Shown here piece by piece: positions 1 to 11,060 of a stretch of DNA of 64,000 nucleotides. The position numbers were made by a program, and so were the translations under genes. The notes beneath the pieces were generated by a model. The model was not told where the DNA came from, searched no databases, and was given only the letters and a program-made list of their open reading frames with translations. Every line of letters starts with the position of its first letter. Position 1 is the stretch's first letter. Location of the stretch: assembly GCA_005784505.1 (NCBI GenBank), contig VCAZ01000003.1, forward strand, positions 5,893,510 through 5,957,509, written 5' to 3'. This stretch comes from Bagarius yarrelli. Taxonomy: Eukaryota; Chordata; Actinopteri; Siluriformes; Sisoridae.

Positions 1-2579
1 TAACCAATCATGAACTAAAGCGCTAAAGCTATAACATTATAGATCATTGAGGCGATTGCGTTTGTCAATTGAGAGCCGAGTGATTTGTCTCTTAGATACT
101 TAGACTCGATTAGAGGCTTGAAAATGTTCGTGTTTCCTTCTGTCCCTCTCAGTAATGATTTACAAGGACCCTTAATGAAGGCTGCGGGCTTCATTGATGA
201 CACAGCATAGTAGGGGCACATAGAGAGTTCAAGCAGCTGTTTTTCAAAAAAAAAAAAAAGAATCTTTTACACAAACAGTAAAGAAAGCCGTCTTGTTATT
301 TGTTTATTGATGGATTTTTTTCCAGAAGGAAGACTATTTTGCAGTGTAAATTATAGGTCGATTGCCTGTATTTTTTCTAATACTTGGACCCCTATTTCCA
401 TACTGGAGTCTTTGGGGAATGGAAATAATATCACTAAGAGGTATGTGGCAGTTTTAAATCACTTTAAAAATTAAAATAACAATACATTATGATGCCGATT
501 CCTGTTAAGAAAACGGTTAAAGCGATTTAAAAGCCTTTTGACATTTTATAATTGTCTGCGTGTGTTTGTGTATGTGAGAGAGTGTGAGTTTATGTTGTAG
601 TATTTATGAAAATCACACATAGCCACCTGCTGTATTGCAATTAAACTAATCTTTTATATTTGTGTGTGCCATTGTGTGTAGAAAAGAAACTCATTAGCTT
701 GTTAAGAAGCACCTTTGCTTTTAATCAGGAAGCCATTGTTTTCCTGTGGAGAAAGCATTTTTTTTACATATGAAATCACCACGCACTTAAGCATCAATCT
801 TTAACCATACACAGCTTTTGATGTTTGCTGCTAATCTTTCAATCAGAGTCAGTAATAGCAAGAGATAACTTACCCTGTAGGCAGAAAGAATCTTCTCTAC
901 ATGGCTTTAACCCAAGTTAATAAACACAAGTGTAAAGAAAGCTGGAGTATATAGAGAATTTTAGGTTTTTTAGAAGGTTGTGTAAATAGATCAAAAAAAG
1001 AAAAATGTACAATTAAAGCTAATTGTAAATATGACAAGCCCCTTTTTGTTTTCTCCATATCTGTTAATTAGACAAACTTACTGTATGTATAAAATGTGGA
1101 GAAAATCATATCATATCAATTTCTTTAAAGTTAAAAAAAGCAAATGTGACCTTGTAACTTTGCTGCTGACAGGTGGGATGATTTGTGTTGTTTGGAAATT
1201 TCTTTATCAGTTGCCTGTGGTTTTTTAGCCAGTAACAGGTGTCTAAGACTACAGACGGTACAGAGTCCTGTCCTGGACTGACAGGATTGAAATTCAGTGG
1301 GAGCTTCTGCTTTTGCAGGAAATCTCCCACCAAGGTTGCCATTTTCTGCATCCCGAATTATTTTCTTTCCCACCACAGTTGTAAAATGTGGTTATTTAAG
1401 TAGCCTTCATGTCTGCATGAAACAGTCTGTTTATTCTTACCTGGCCTGTTTCATCAATAAGGAATTTCTGCTATATGAACTGCTGCTGGGTTTAAAAATG
1501 GCAGAAAGTCAATGATTTTCTTAAAATTCTCAAACCAGCACATCTCGAACAAACAAGATACAATCAGAGTCACTAAGTCACCCTATTCTTCATTCGGCTG
1601 TTTAAGCTGAACGTTACCTAAGGCTCACTATCTGTAACTGCACGAGATAAAAAGCAAATATCTCACGTTGCCACATTTCAGCATTCAACTGTTTCAAATA
1701 TAATTCAGATTCTTATGATATTTACTAATTCCTCTTTTTTCCAGCGAAAACCCATTTTTATTTAATTTCACTAAATTAATATCATTAAAACATAATGAAT
1801 GCACTTCCCAAACTTTTATTTATTATTCATTTATTGATTTCATCGCGAAGTGCTTTACAGAACCTAGAACTGTTTCTGCCTTTAATTTGTATTTGATTTT
1901 TTTTACTTTATTTAAGAAATTTAAGAAAGATTCAAAACCATTTTATTGGTTGTAGTGACTTTAGGTAACAATTCCGGACGTTAGAGCACATGCATGTTTT
2001 AACGAGCCTCGTGTGTTCTATAAAAATATTATTTATTCATCCATTCATTCGTTCGTCTATTCATTGTGAGTTGTGCTGTTATATCAAGCTTTATCCATAA
2101 TGCTGGAAAATAGATTAAAAAGCAAAAATATAATGTGTAACATAAATATAACACACAATGGCTAGGAGGCCAGCTAAAATATGAACTAATAAGATTTTCT
2201 TCAGTTTCATCTGATTATGCTTTTTGCAGCAATTTGTAAGCTGGGTGTTCATTTATTTTCAGCCTTTTTTTGTGCTGTAATTACTTTTTCTCCTATAATT
2301 AGGAGCTAATTGACTTAGTAGAGGGTTGACTGGCATTTAGAATTTATATGGCGCCTTTACAGCTTGATTTACACTGATTAAAAAAAGAAATAGCTTTGGG
2401 TTTATGCATCTGTCACTTACATCACAGTGAAATGAACATCTGTTCGACTGCATGTTCACCCGTTACTATCAGGGTGCATTGATCTGTCTGCATTCTGTGA
2501 TTCCAGTCAGCAGAAGCATAGAATGTCATCAGTAAGAACCGTATTCCCAAAATAACACCACAATTTTATTTCTCATTGT

Positions 2580-2585
<6 letters not shown>

Positions 2586-2634
<49 letters not shown>

Positions 2635-2647
2635 ACACACACACACA
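2586..2647. repeat. (CT)n then (CA)n microsatellite
   Basis: A CT run of about 44 bases (2586-2629) is followed directly by a short CA run. This is a compound dinucleotide microsatellite of a common fish type. Confidence 0.95.
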
Positions 2648-2720
2648 GCAAAATATTCTCTGCTATTCTATATTTATTTAATTTCTGTTTAAGTACTTTG
2701 GGTATTTGGGTGTTGTTTAT

Positions 2721-2854
2721 GGCTTAATTGTGTAACATCTATATATATATGGCTTAATTGTGTAACATATATATATATATATATGTTATACATTATTTTG
2801 CTATATATATATATATACGTATATAAACAGCAGCAGCAAAGAGGAAGGTGTCGG

Positions 2855-2882
<28 letters not shown>
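2721..2882. repeat. AT repeats, 30-bp duplication and poly(A) run
   Basis: The 18-base unit GGCTTAATTGTGTAACAT occurs at 2721-2738 and again at 2751-2768, each followed by AT repeats, a 30-bp-period duplication. More (TA)n runs to about 2817, and an uninterrupted A run occupies 2855-2882. Confidence 0.9.
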
Positions 2883-2886
<4 letters not shown>

Positions 2887-3510
2887 ATAAAATGCTTAAA
2901 GATAATACAAAAATAAAGATACAAATAAAGAAGTAAAGACCTGAATAAAAATAAATAAAATAAAAAGTAAGTAAATAAGATTTTAAAAATTAATTGCAAA
3001 ATAGTCAAAATTCAATGAACATTATATTTTCTTCATATTTTGTTTTATATATTTTTTTAAAATCCATATTATATACTGTATGTCCCCCATTCTCAGCTTA
3101 TTAAAATGTCTTAAATTAAATAATGTAATTTTCTCACAATATTTATATCATATGATGACATATCCCAGCCTTAAATGTCAAATTCTTACAGGTTTGTGAA
3201 GCAAAACTTGGTAAAACTTAAAAACATGAGTGATGCTTTATGCAGTCACACAAGCATCCACATGACATCTACTTACAGCTTACCATCAACCTGCCACAAC
3301 TGCTGAACTGATGCAGATCCTACACCAGAGATAAGGCGACCCAATGCTTTTAGATTCTTCTTCTCTGAACTTCATGCATACACGCATTACAGGGATGCAG
3401 TGAACATTTAGAGCTCCTTTTGTCAGGAAACTGGAACTGTGTTATGTAGAGCAGCTCCCAAGCCATGCAAGCCACTGACATCATTACTTAATTAGAATGC
3501 TTATTGTTGC

Positions 3511-3683
3511 AACTAGTGGGGAAGTGGTAGCGCAGTGGTTAAGGTGTTGGACGATTCGCAGCCACCACCAGTGGGCCCCCGAGCAAGGCCCTTAACCCCC
3601 AGTTGCTCAGTGGTATAAAAGAGATAAATGTAAGTCGCTCTGGATAAGGGCGTCTGCCAAATGCTGTAAATGTAAACTAGTGG
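3511..3683 (+). mobile_element. tRNA-derived SINE, family A, with perfect target-site duplication
   Basis: The body (3520-3674) starts GAAGTGGTAGCGCAGTGGTT, as in tRNA-derived SINE heads. It contains GAGCAAGGCCCTTAACCCCC and ends GTAAGTCGCTCTGGATAAGG...CTGCCAAATGCTGTAAATG. The 9-bp direct repeat AACTAGTGG flanks it on both sides (3511-3519 and 3675-3683), showing target-primed insertion. The tRNA-like head is shortened compared with the other copies in the window. Confidence 0.9.
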
Positions 3684-4251
3684 TAAGAAATTGGGAGAAT
3701 TTTTCATTAATCCAACAAATCTGTGAATATAGCCATGTTTAATCTCCAGCTGAGAAAGTGATCATGAAGATTTTACACGCACAGAACCTTCCCTAAACAT
3801 CTTAGTTCAAGTGCTCTCTAGGTGAATCACCTGACAGGGTTGCACACTTAATACTGTTTTTGGAACCTTGAAAGCACTTTTCTGCTTTGTATGTATTCAA
3901 GTAAAGAGCCTCTGAGGTAATTTAGCTTTCATGAACATTAATGAAACCTGCATAGTAGTATAAATAAAACATGACATATCCCAGAGTCAGCTGCGGTTGG
4001 CAGGCTCAGAGTTTGCTCATGGAATATCTGTTAATTCCCCTAATGGCATATATATATGTTTAATATGGTTTTGATATCACTCCTCTTTTCGTCTTCATTA
4101 TGCATGCTAGGACAGTGTTTGAAAAGTACCCTGTCTGGCCAGAAGATATTGAGGCTGATATTTGCATTTTTGTGCATTAATTCCAGCCAGTGCAGACCTC
4201 AATTAAACAATCTGAAAAGAGTGTTCTTTTGAATGTGGGAATAATTCGATG

Positions 4252-4473
4252 TGGGACTGCATGATATTGCCAATAACAAACTCTAAAAGAATGTGCAAAA
4301 GATAAACTTTCACTCGATTATTAAACTTTTAAAATTAATTCACAAATCAGACGTGTTCTAAATTTTGGTGCGGTGAAATATAATCCTAACCCGACATTGA
4401 ACAACCTGCAGTCTGACTACTGCAGATACACACATTACAATGTCGATGCTGAAACCACATATTGTGCAGCCTT
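4252..4473. mobile_element. Short hAT-like inverted-repeat remnant
   Basis: The left end TGGGACTGCATGATATTGCC mirrors the right end ...ATATTGTGCAGCC. The interior (TGTGCAAAAGATAAACTTTCAC, about 4293-4314) reappears in reverse orientation near 24960-24985, inside another element of this type. It is non-autonomous, without coding capacity. Confidence 0.55.
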
Positions 4474-4577
4474 TATTTGATGCTATCATCACCCATACGT
4501 GATGGTAGTATTTACCCCATAAAAACAATTTGTGTGAGAATATCTAATAAGATATTGATACGTTTTATTTCAGTATA

Positions 4578-5066
4578 CAGGGGGACCTTGACTTAGGAAT
4601 GTCCCAACTAAGTTTTTCGAGATATCAGCCGGCTCTCGGAAGTTTTTTTGCTTTAAGTTGCAAGCTTAAACTCGGTTACGAGCCAGCTTCAGACACCCAA
4701 CCGCCAGTTGGTGTAGCGAACACCAGAGTAAACGGCGCCCGACATCCCGTGTCTCACTCGATAGCTAGTCAGACATGCGCGTTAGCAAGTGGAGTCGTCT
4801 GATCTCCAAGGTAAATGCTGTACATTATACTTAATAAAACCAGTTTATTGCAGTACATTCGATTGCATTATTTTTTATACAATATTCGTTATTTATAAGT
4901 ATATTTTTCTTGTTTAAAGGAAAAAAATGTTCTTGTTTTGGGGGACCCGGAACGAATTAATGGCATTTCAATTCATTTCAATGGGGAAAATTTCTTTGAC
5001 ATACGAGTAATTTAAGTTAGAGCCCCGTCTCAGAAAGAATTAAACTCGTAAGTCAAGGCACCGCTG
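4578..5066. mobile_element. TA-flanked MITE (Tc1/mariner-like), copy 1
   Basis: The ends form terminal inverted repeats: CAGGGGGACCTTGACTTAGG at the left, and ...GTAAGTCAAGGCACCGCTG at the right, whose complement begins CAGCGGTGCCTTGACTTAC. A TA lies on each side. The interior (GTTTTTCGAGATATCAGCC, then AGTGAGACACGGGATG-type sequence read in reverse) matches a second copy at 22303-22703 in opposite orientation. There is no transposase frame, so this is non-autonomous. Superfamily assignment rests on the TA and the CAGNG ends only. Confidence 0.75.
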
Positions 5067-6674
5067 TATTTACAAAGACTCTCATATTATAAGACAAAAA
5101 TAAGCTCTGTAGGGTCTATTTTGTGCCAAAAGGTTTTAAACTGTTTTACCTTATCACATTATGCTTGCGTGTGAGTGTTTTAAAAAAGGCACACGCCCTA
5201 AATGTGTGTTTGCCAGCTAGAATTTGGAGTCATCTGAAGCCTGCCCACACCCACTCAATGAACTGTGACATTTCACCCAACATGCCAAAGTACTTATCAG
5301 CAGATACTTTTATTACTGCTAGATTGACTAGCAGTATCAGTTTACCAGTAGCATGTTTATACTAATCAGCCTGCTTACAGAAACAACTGGATAAATAGAA
5401 GATTCGATCAACTAGAATTAATCTGTTAGCCTGATCATATATATTACAAGGCTCATTATACAGCTTTTTTATTATTGCAGATCTTCCTGATCATAACACA
5501 CATTCATACTCCAGTTTGAGCTTTCATACAATGTAATTACACGTGTCTTCTCTGTAAGAACTTTGTAACAAGTATTCTATGCTTGCAGTTTTGCCAATTT
5601 AAGTTTTTTTGATACAAGAAAAGTACACAAACTTTCAAAAATTCGGAAAGCCTGTAGAACAATCCAGCATTTGTCTTCATAAGAAAAATGTGTGTCCCTT
5701 ACAAAGCCATGACTCCAAACCAAAATTAACTCTTTTTGGAGTGAATTGGAATGTCATCTGTATCCCAGGCCTCCTCACCCAGTATCATTGTCTGACTTTG
5801 CTACAGCTAAACAATGACAAATAAACACAACCACACTACAAATCCTAATGAAAATTTAAATACGTTTACATTAGTGGCATTTGGCAGACGCCCTCATCCA
5901 GAGTGCCTTTTATCACATTTTATTCTATTTAGAACTTGGTGGTCCTGAGAAAAAAACCCACAGCTTTCCAATCAACTGCACATCGAATAGATTATGCAGT
6001 GTGTATAATATATTTAAGGAATTGTGGGTAAAAAAACAGAAATTTCTTTTAAAATTAATCCTTTATAGATAGTAATAATAATAGCTATATCACCCATTGG
6101 GTAATAATAAGTGTTGAATTAGTTCCAGACCGTTTTTTCACAGTTAGTAATTTTTTTACATATTAAAATTAGCCAGGCAAAGACTTAATTTGATCAGACC
6201 ATTGTCTTGCCTGTGTTCATGAGTAAGAAGCCAACAACAAAAGCCTGTCAGAATGATGGCTTTACGGCTCTTAAAGTTAGGAGTTTCTCCTAAAAGCACC
6301 ATTAGAAGAACATAGGGTTCAAAGCAATTACTGTATACAGAAAGGATTGAATGTTGGTCCGTCACCGATCATTGTGTACACACACCATCTACTTCCATTA
6401 TGTATGCTAGAAGTGGTGAAATAGTAAAGCTTTAGGATATACAAGATATCTAGGCTTCATTTTTCATATTAGAAACTTGCAGAGGCGTTCGCATATGCAG
6501 GTAAACAGTTTTCATTGAAAACCAGGCTTTTGCAAAATGACAAAGCTGAACCAGGAACAAGGTCAAAGCTAGGCAGTAGCACAATAGATAAAATGGTTAA
6601 TAACATGTGTAAAAAGGGATGTGTTTGTGGTGGGTGTAGTCCATCGTGCCAGATATGTAGTCTATGGTTTCTGT
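5067..6674. other. 5' flank, no gene seen
   Basis: AT-rich DNA without a recognisable coding exon. A reverse-strand fragment of a family A SINE tail lies at about 5859-5915 (GGCATTTGGCAGACGCCC). The remainder shows only short meaningless frames. Confidence 0.5.
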
Positions 6675-7209
6675 TAGGGCTACACAATATATCGGAATTA
6701 TCTAAATATCGCAAATGTGAATTTCGTGATATGTATATCTTAATGGTTTGCGATATATATAAGTAATTATTACTTCAAATAGCGATGTATATTCAAAATT
6801 TTAGGTGATGCACATAGTAAAATATTTGATAGCATGTCCTTTGACACGAGACAATCAACAAGCCGCAAAGTTTTTATATTGAGCTAATCTTGATAAAATG
6901 AGCCAACTCGAGCAAATGATTTAGTGATGAAACCAAGCAGCACCTCAATGATATGGCAGTATTTCTGTTTTAAAAGTGATAACCACATGCAGAAAGAGGT
7001 TGTGTAGAACATCTCGAGTGGCAATGTAAAGGACCAATCACCTCGAAATGAAGCACAACAAGTTGTATCAGCTATGCATGACAGAAACATCAGGTGAAAG
7101 TAACATACAGTATGTTTGTTATATAATTAAAAAACATTGTATTATATATAGAATATTTTTATCATTAACTGTCAGATATTGAATTAATTATAAATATTGT
7201 GTAGCCCTA
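6675..7209. mobile_element. hAT-like MITE with perfect 16-bp inverted repeats
   Basis: The left end TAGGGCTACACAATAT is the exact reverse complement of the right end ATATTGTGTAGCCCTA. The interior is AT-rich with ATATCG and ATATCGCA motifs and has no transposase, so this is a non-autonomous DNA element. Assignment to hAT is by resemblance of the TAGGGCTG/CACGAT-type ends to other fish elements. Confidence 0.75.
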
Positions 7210-8565
7210 GTGTCTGCTGGAATCTTAGGGGTGATGTGACATTAAGTAAAACATTTAAAGTCAATCTCAAATTTTTTTTCCACATTTATTTAGGCAGAGA
7301 GACTTTATTATAGCCAAAGGTGGGTAAAAAATGAAGAATCTGGACAAAACCTATATAGAGACATTTATCCATGTCATAATTCTTAATGTAAGTTTTTATT
7401 AATAGGAATATTAAGCTGCACAATTTTTTATATAACAGACCTTTAAGTATAGAAACCTCACTGACTGTATTAAACACATAATTAGAAGCTTTTTTATGAT
7501 TTTAGAAAAGCTTATTAGATCTCTGTGAATACAGCTTTGATTGTCATCTGTTTATCCCTTAATCAAATTGTTTATTTACTCTAACTTCTTGTAGTGGTTG
7601 TATTCTGCCACTATTAAGCCTGCTATTCAGTGTCCCTGAGTAGCGAGAGGAGACAAGACTTAGGGAACACAATATTAAAGAGATGCAGACTCATCAGCAT
7701 GCACAGCAAAGAGTGTGCCAAGATGACTGGGGACGCAGGTTAGGAATATTAGAGGAGAGACAGAAAGTGAGAAAGTGTACGTGAACAAGGAAGGAAAAAA
7801 AGTGTGACGGGAAGATTTTGAGTGTTATTGAAATTGGAACCCCAAAAAAGCAAAGAACAGACATAGAAGAGATACACAAGATAAGATATGTTGGGATAAA
7901 AAGAAAACATGTGGAATAATGCAAGACTAAGAATATCAGTGGAACAAAGAAACGTCTGGGCGCAGTGCGCAGCTAAATTGCAACACTTGTAATTACTAAG
8001 CAGCAGAATTTTATTACTGCAGCTGAGACTGAGCCATAGTTTATGTAACAGCCTCTGTTCAGACAGCATATCATGTTTTCATTTACTATTGATGGTGCAC
8101 AGTACCAGTCCATCATTTAACCTTTCAATTCATTTTAAAGAATTCATTCATCAGGTTGGTTTTATCTGTGCTTACTGTAATTGTTCCTGGCTTGCTGTCC
8201 GTTTAGTATGGCTGCAAGGTGACTGGCAGTGATAATAATAATGATGCAAACCCATTTCCTAGTTGCAGATGTTTGTCATCCAGGAAGATTAAAGCAAAAC
8301 AAACATCATTAAAGTGGCATTAAGTAATGCTAGTCGAATACAAACTGTGTTTTTTCTTTTTAAAATGCAATATCCAGTGTAGATACAATTTATGGGTCGT
8401 TGAAGTAAATGCAAAGTTGTTTTAAAACAATATTTGAACTAATAGAGTTTCTTAAATTACTTTAAGAAAATTAACAAGCCAGAAAAGAAAACTTTATAAA
8501 TTATATAGCACACCGAAATGCTAGTGCAAAGGGCAGCAGACCTTTTTGAAAGTAAAAAATGTTTA
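7210..8565. other. 5' flank, no gene seen
   Basis: No supported feature. A minus-strand open frame of about 106 codons (7749-8069) has no recognisable domain or gene context, and I treat it as chance. Confidence 0.45.
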
Positions 8566-8730
8566 GAGAGGTGGTTAAGGTGTTGGACTGCCAACCCCAG
8601 GATTGTGGGTTCGATTCCCAGCTTCACCAAGCCACCACTGCTGGACCCCTGAGCAAGGCCCTTAACCCCCAATTGCTTAGTTGTATAAATGAGATAAATG
8701 TGAGTCGCTCTCAATAAGCTGTAAAGTTTA
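8566..8730 (+). mobile_element. tRNA-derived SINE, family A
   Basis: The tRNA-like head has a B-box-like GGTTCGATTCC at about 8608-8618. It is followed by GAGCAAGGCCCTTAACCCCC and the GAGATAAATGTGAGTCGCTCT tail, which is truncated before the usual CTGCCAAATGC end. A poly(T) run follows at 8742-8754. Confidence 0.85.
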
Positions 8731-9102
8731 TTGGCCCACAATTTTTTTTTTTTTTACGTACAGATCGCATTTATTAAGCTGTTTTATTAACTGACATGAA
8801 TGTGTTAATAAATGCTGTGATTAAATAGTTGAAAATGGTCAAGTCAGATAAGCAAATATTATAAACCCTTGTGAGATACAGGACAACTGTGAGATAAAAC
8901 AGATAATAAAAATAAAAAAAGATTTGATTGATTTCTTTTTAGGATGTGAGTGATCTGAGGATATTAATACCTATAATAACGGAATCAATATGACTGTGCA
9001 GGACAGCACAATGCAATTGCAGCACTCCACCTGGTCAGGATAAGAAAAGTTTAAATTAATAACTATACCCAAGTACATCTCTAATTTTTAACCCCTCCTG
9101 CC

Positions 9103-9180
9103 TTTCACCCTTTCAGAGACGGCTGGGGTAGGCTCCAGCAGATCCCTGTGCCCCCGAATTGGGGAATAAACAGGTATAAA
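9103..9180 (-). repeat. Fragment of dispersed repeat family D
   Basis: On the minus strand it reads ...CCCCAATTCGGGGGCACAGGG...CTGGAGCCTACCCCAGCCGT. It is related to the copies at 18418-18600 and 50527-50850, a repeat widespread in fish genomes. Confidence 0.65.
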
Positions 9181-9270
9181 CGATGAATGAATGTTAAAAA
9201 GTATTTGGACACCTGACCATAAAATCTGCATTGTGTATTTTGAACATTGTATTCCAGATTTAGTTTACTT

Positions 9271-9301
<31 letters not shown>
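9271..9301. repeat. (TAA)n microsatellite
   Basis: About ten uninterrupted trinucleotide units, nested in the family E repeat. Confidence 0.95.
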
Positions 9302-9302
<1 letters not shown>

Positions 9303-9351
9303 TGGCACATTATTGTAAAACATTTCACTAGACTCCAACAAATTTACGTAG

Positions 9352-9528
9352 GGAAGTGGTGGCTTAGTGGTTAAGTTGTTGAACTGATACCAGAAAAACA
9401 CCAAGCCACCACTGTGGGCCCCTGAGCCAGACCCCTTAACCCTCAGTTGTAAAAAAAAAAAAAAAAAAAAAAAGAGGCAAATGTAATTCGCTCTGGATAA
9501 GAGCTTCTGCCAAATGCTGTAAATGTAC
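9352..9528 (+). mobile_element. tRNA-derived SINE, family A, with internal poly(A)
   Basis: The head GGGAAGTGGTGGCTTAGTGG, the GGGCCCCTGAGCCAGACCCC middle and the TTCGCTCTGGATAAGAGC...CCAAATGCTGTAAATG tail are all present. An A run (9451-9473) replaces part of the middle. It is diverged and inserted in the family E repeat. Confidence 0.8.
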
Positions 9529-9904
9529 CCCATTTACTAGGGTCCAGCAGCATTGTACCTCAATGACTGGGAGTGCAAATGGCATTCCAGTTTATCACAA
9601 AGATGTTTAGTGGGGTTGAGATGAGGACTTAAAACACTTGAATTCTTTACCTATATCACATTGTGTCTTTTCATATCTTAGGGCTTTATGCAGAGGGACA
9701 TCATCATGCTGGAACTGTGTTGAACCAGCATTGACAGTATAGTATGTGCCTAAACAACAGGGGATGACACATGGTTATGAAATACCCTGTTTTTTGTGTT
9801 ATCCACTGAATTCAAGACTAAAAATTTTGTTAGAATACAAAATACTTTGGGTTTAAATACAAATTAATATAATATAATAATAAAAAATATGTGTAAAAGT
9901 AGCA

Positions 9905-10050
9905 TTGCCTTTGCCATGGTGTAGTGGGTGAAGGCTCCGGCGACCCAGGTTCGATTCCGGATCAGGTCTTTTACGCCAACCAACGCCCCCCCCCCCCCAA
10001 ATCTCTATCCTGTCTGTTTGATAAAGGCAAAATGCCCCAAATATAACTTT
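9905..10050 (+). mobile_element. tRNA-derived SINE, family C
   Basis: The tRNA-like head (CCATGGTGTAGTGGGTGAAG, with GGTTCGATTCC at 9948-9958) is followed by a C run (9987-9998), CTCTATCCTGTCTG and a tail ATAAAGGCAAAATGCC. A second, fuller copy is at 28142-28310. A mutated Pol III A box and lack of a tRNA 3' half argue against a working tRNA gene. Confidence 0.75.
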
Positions 10051-10399
10051 AAAAAAAGAAGCATTGTCGTGCACATTTACCATAAGCACATAATAAACAA
10101 AATTCGCTGTACTTAATTTATTTCTATTGCATTTAAATTCAGAGATGTTATTTAGGTCTTTTATTATATAATCATTTTAATGCACTCATTTTGATTAATA
10201 ATTCACTTTAATGATACTTTGGTAAAAACAGGGCTGTAGCAGGCACACATTACATTATGCTATTCCGACTCAGCTGATTAATTAAACTCTAAATATTTTT
10301 GATTTAATACAGACATTTAAAATGTTGTGCAAGTTTAAGAAGAAGGAAAAGCAATTATTTGTGTTATTGGGTTGATTTTGTTAGTTGCAACAATCATAG

Positions 10400-11060
10400 C
10401 GTCTGTAGGGGCTCTTCTCTCCCAGCATGCTGCGCTGTCCCTGTCTCCTGTGTGTGTGTGTGTGTGTGTGCGTGTCAGGGTGGGGGGCAGTGAGTTAGGT
10501 TGCTGCTTGGAGCGTGGAGAACACGAGGAGGCTGAGCACCGGGTAACCGCATCACATCCCGCGCTGTTCACGGAATAACCGGTAAATATGAGTGTATGTA
10601 AATATTCGCGTGTTCCGGTGATTTTCATTCATACTGCGGTGTGTAAATATAAAAAAAGCGCGGAGATCTCGCAAAGTCAGCTGTTAGCATCCCAGCTTAC
10701 AGTATAGCACCGTTAACCTTCTGGAAAGGAAATAACTCCTATAAATAACTACTCTATATTACTGTAGCCAATAAAAAACAGTAATCGTGCGCATGACACA
10801 CACTTTAATGCATTCATTACATTTCCGACGGCGCGATGTGATGGATGAACCGGCAAGGTTAAAACTGGACGTGTCCATTTTTAGCATCCTTTATTGAAGA
10901 GGATTTAGAGGATTTGGTGGATTTGGGCTGCAGTCGGGATGCGCAGGGAGCTGGATGCAGTGATTTGTTGTAGAAGAGTCGCTTCCTGTCTGTTGTTTCG
11001 GGTTATACTGGGACAGCTGATGACTTGCGTTAAGTTGCCGGCCTTCCTCTCCTTGTGCTT
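10400..11060 (+). promoter_or_regulatory. epb41l3: Probable promoter and GC/CpG-richer block of epb41l3
   Basis: This is the only extended part of the first 29 kb with clearly raised GC and CpG content (for example ACACGAGGAGG, GTAACCGCATC, CGACGGCGCGATG, GCCGGCC). It lies upstream of the coding exons, and at its left end sits a good splice donor (CCG|GTAAAT at 10582) expected for a non-coding first exon. I see no clear TATA box. A (GT)n tract (10449-10470) lies inside. Assignment to this gene is inference from position, because alternative 4.1 promoters are common. Confidence 0.5.
10470..10581 (+). other. epb41l3: Candidate non-coding first exon (5' UTR) of epb41l3
   Basis: GC-rich sequence ends at 10581 against GTAAATATGAG, a plausible splice donor. 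It would join the acceptor at 28989, which lies only 11 bases before the start codon of the next exon. The 5' boundary is unknown and is set arbitrarily here. No start codon in frame with the protein is implied. Confidence 0.4.

Larger units (their letters stand above)
1..3510. other. 5' intergenic flank, no gene seen
   Basis: I see no coding exon here. Open frames are short and have no recognisable protein. The first 240 bases and the stretch around 2220-2360 are of higher complexity than their surroundings. The second carries several TAATTA/TAATTAG homeodomain-type motifs near 2279-2310, so both are candidate non-coding regulatory DNA, unproven. The block at 2586-2882 is simple repeats. Confidence 0.5.
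9195..9780. mobile_element. Non-autonomous DNA-transposon-like repeat (family E), interrupted by a SINE
   Basis: It begins AAAAAGTATTTGGACACCTG. Sequence resembling GTTTAGTGGGGTTGAGATGAGGACT and ATCATCATGCTGGAACTGTG also occurs in diverged form in copies at 48150-48450 and 53135-53530. A (TAA)n run (9271-9301) and a family A SINE (9352-9528) are nested in it. Confidence 0.55.

Noticed and set aside
1106..1515. Overlapping short frames on both strands near 1.1-1.5 kb
   Set aside because: No homology, no splice sites in agreement, and mutually overlapping.
7749..8069. 106-codon minus-strand frame rich in Leu/Phe/Ser
   Set aside because: No signal, domain or splice evidence. Fits chance in AT-rich DNA.
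8580..8640. tRNA-like segment with an intact B box
   Set aside because: It is the head of a family A SINE. It lacks a foldable tRNA 3' half and anticodon arm that I can support. The same holds for 9905-9965 and 28142-28215.
9105..9533. 142-codon minus-strand frame
   Set aside because: It is made of a SINE in reverse, a (TAA)n run and a poly(A) run. No protein family.
10335..10628. 97-codon minus-strand frame over the promoter candidate
   Set aside because: Depends on the (GT)n tract and has no recognisable product.
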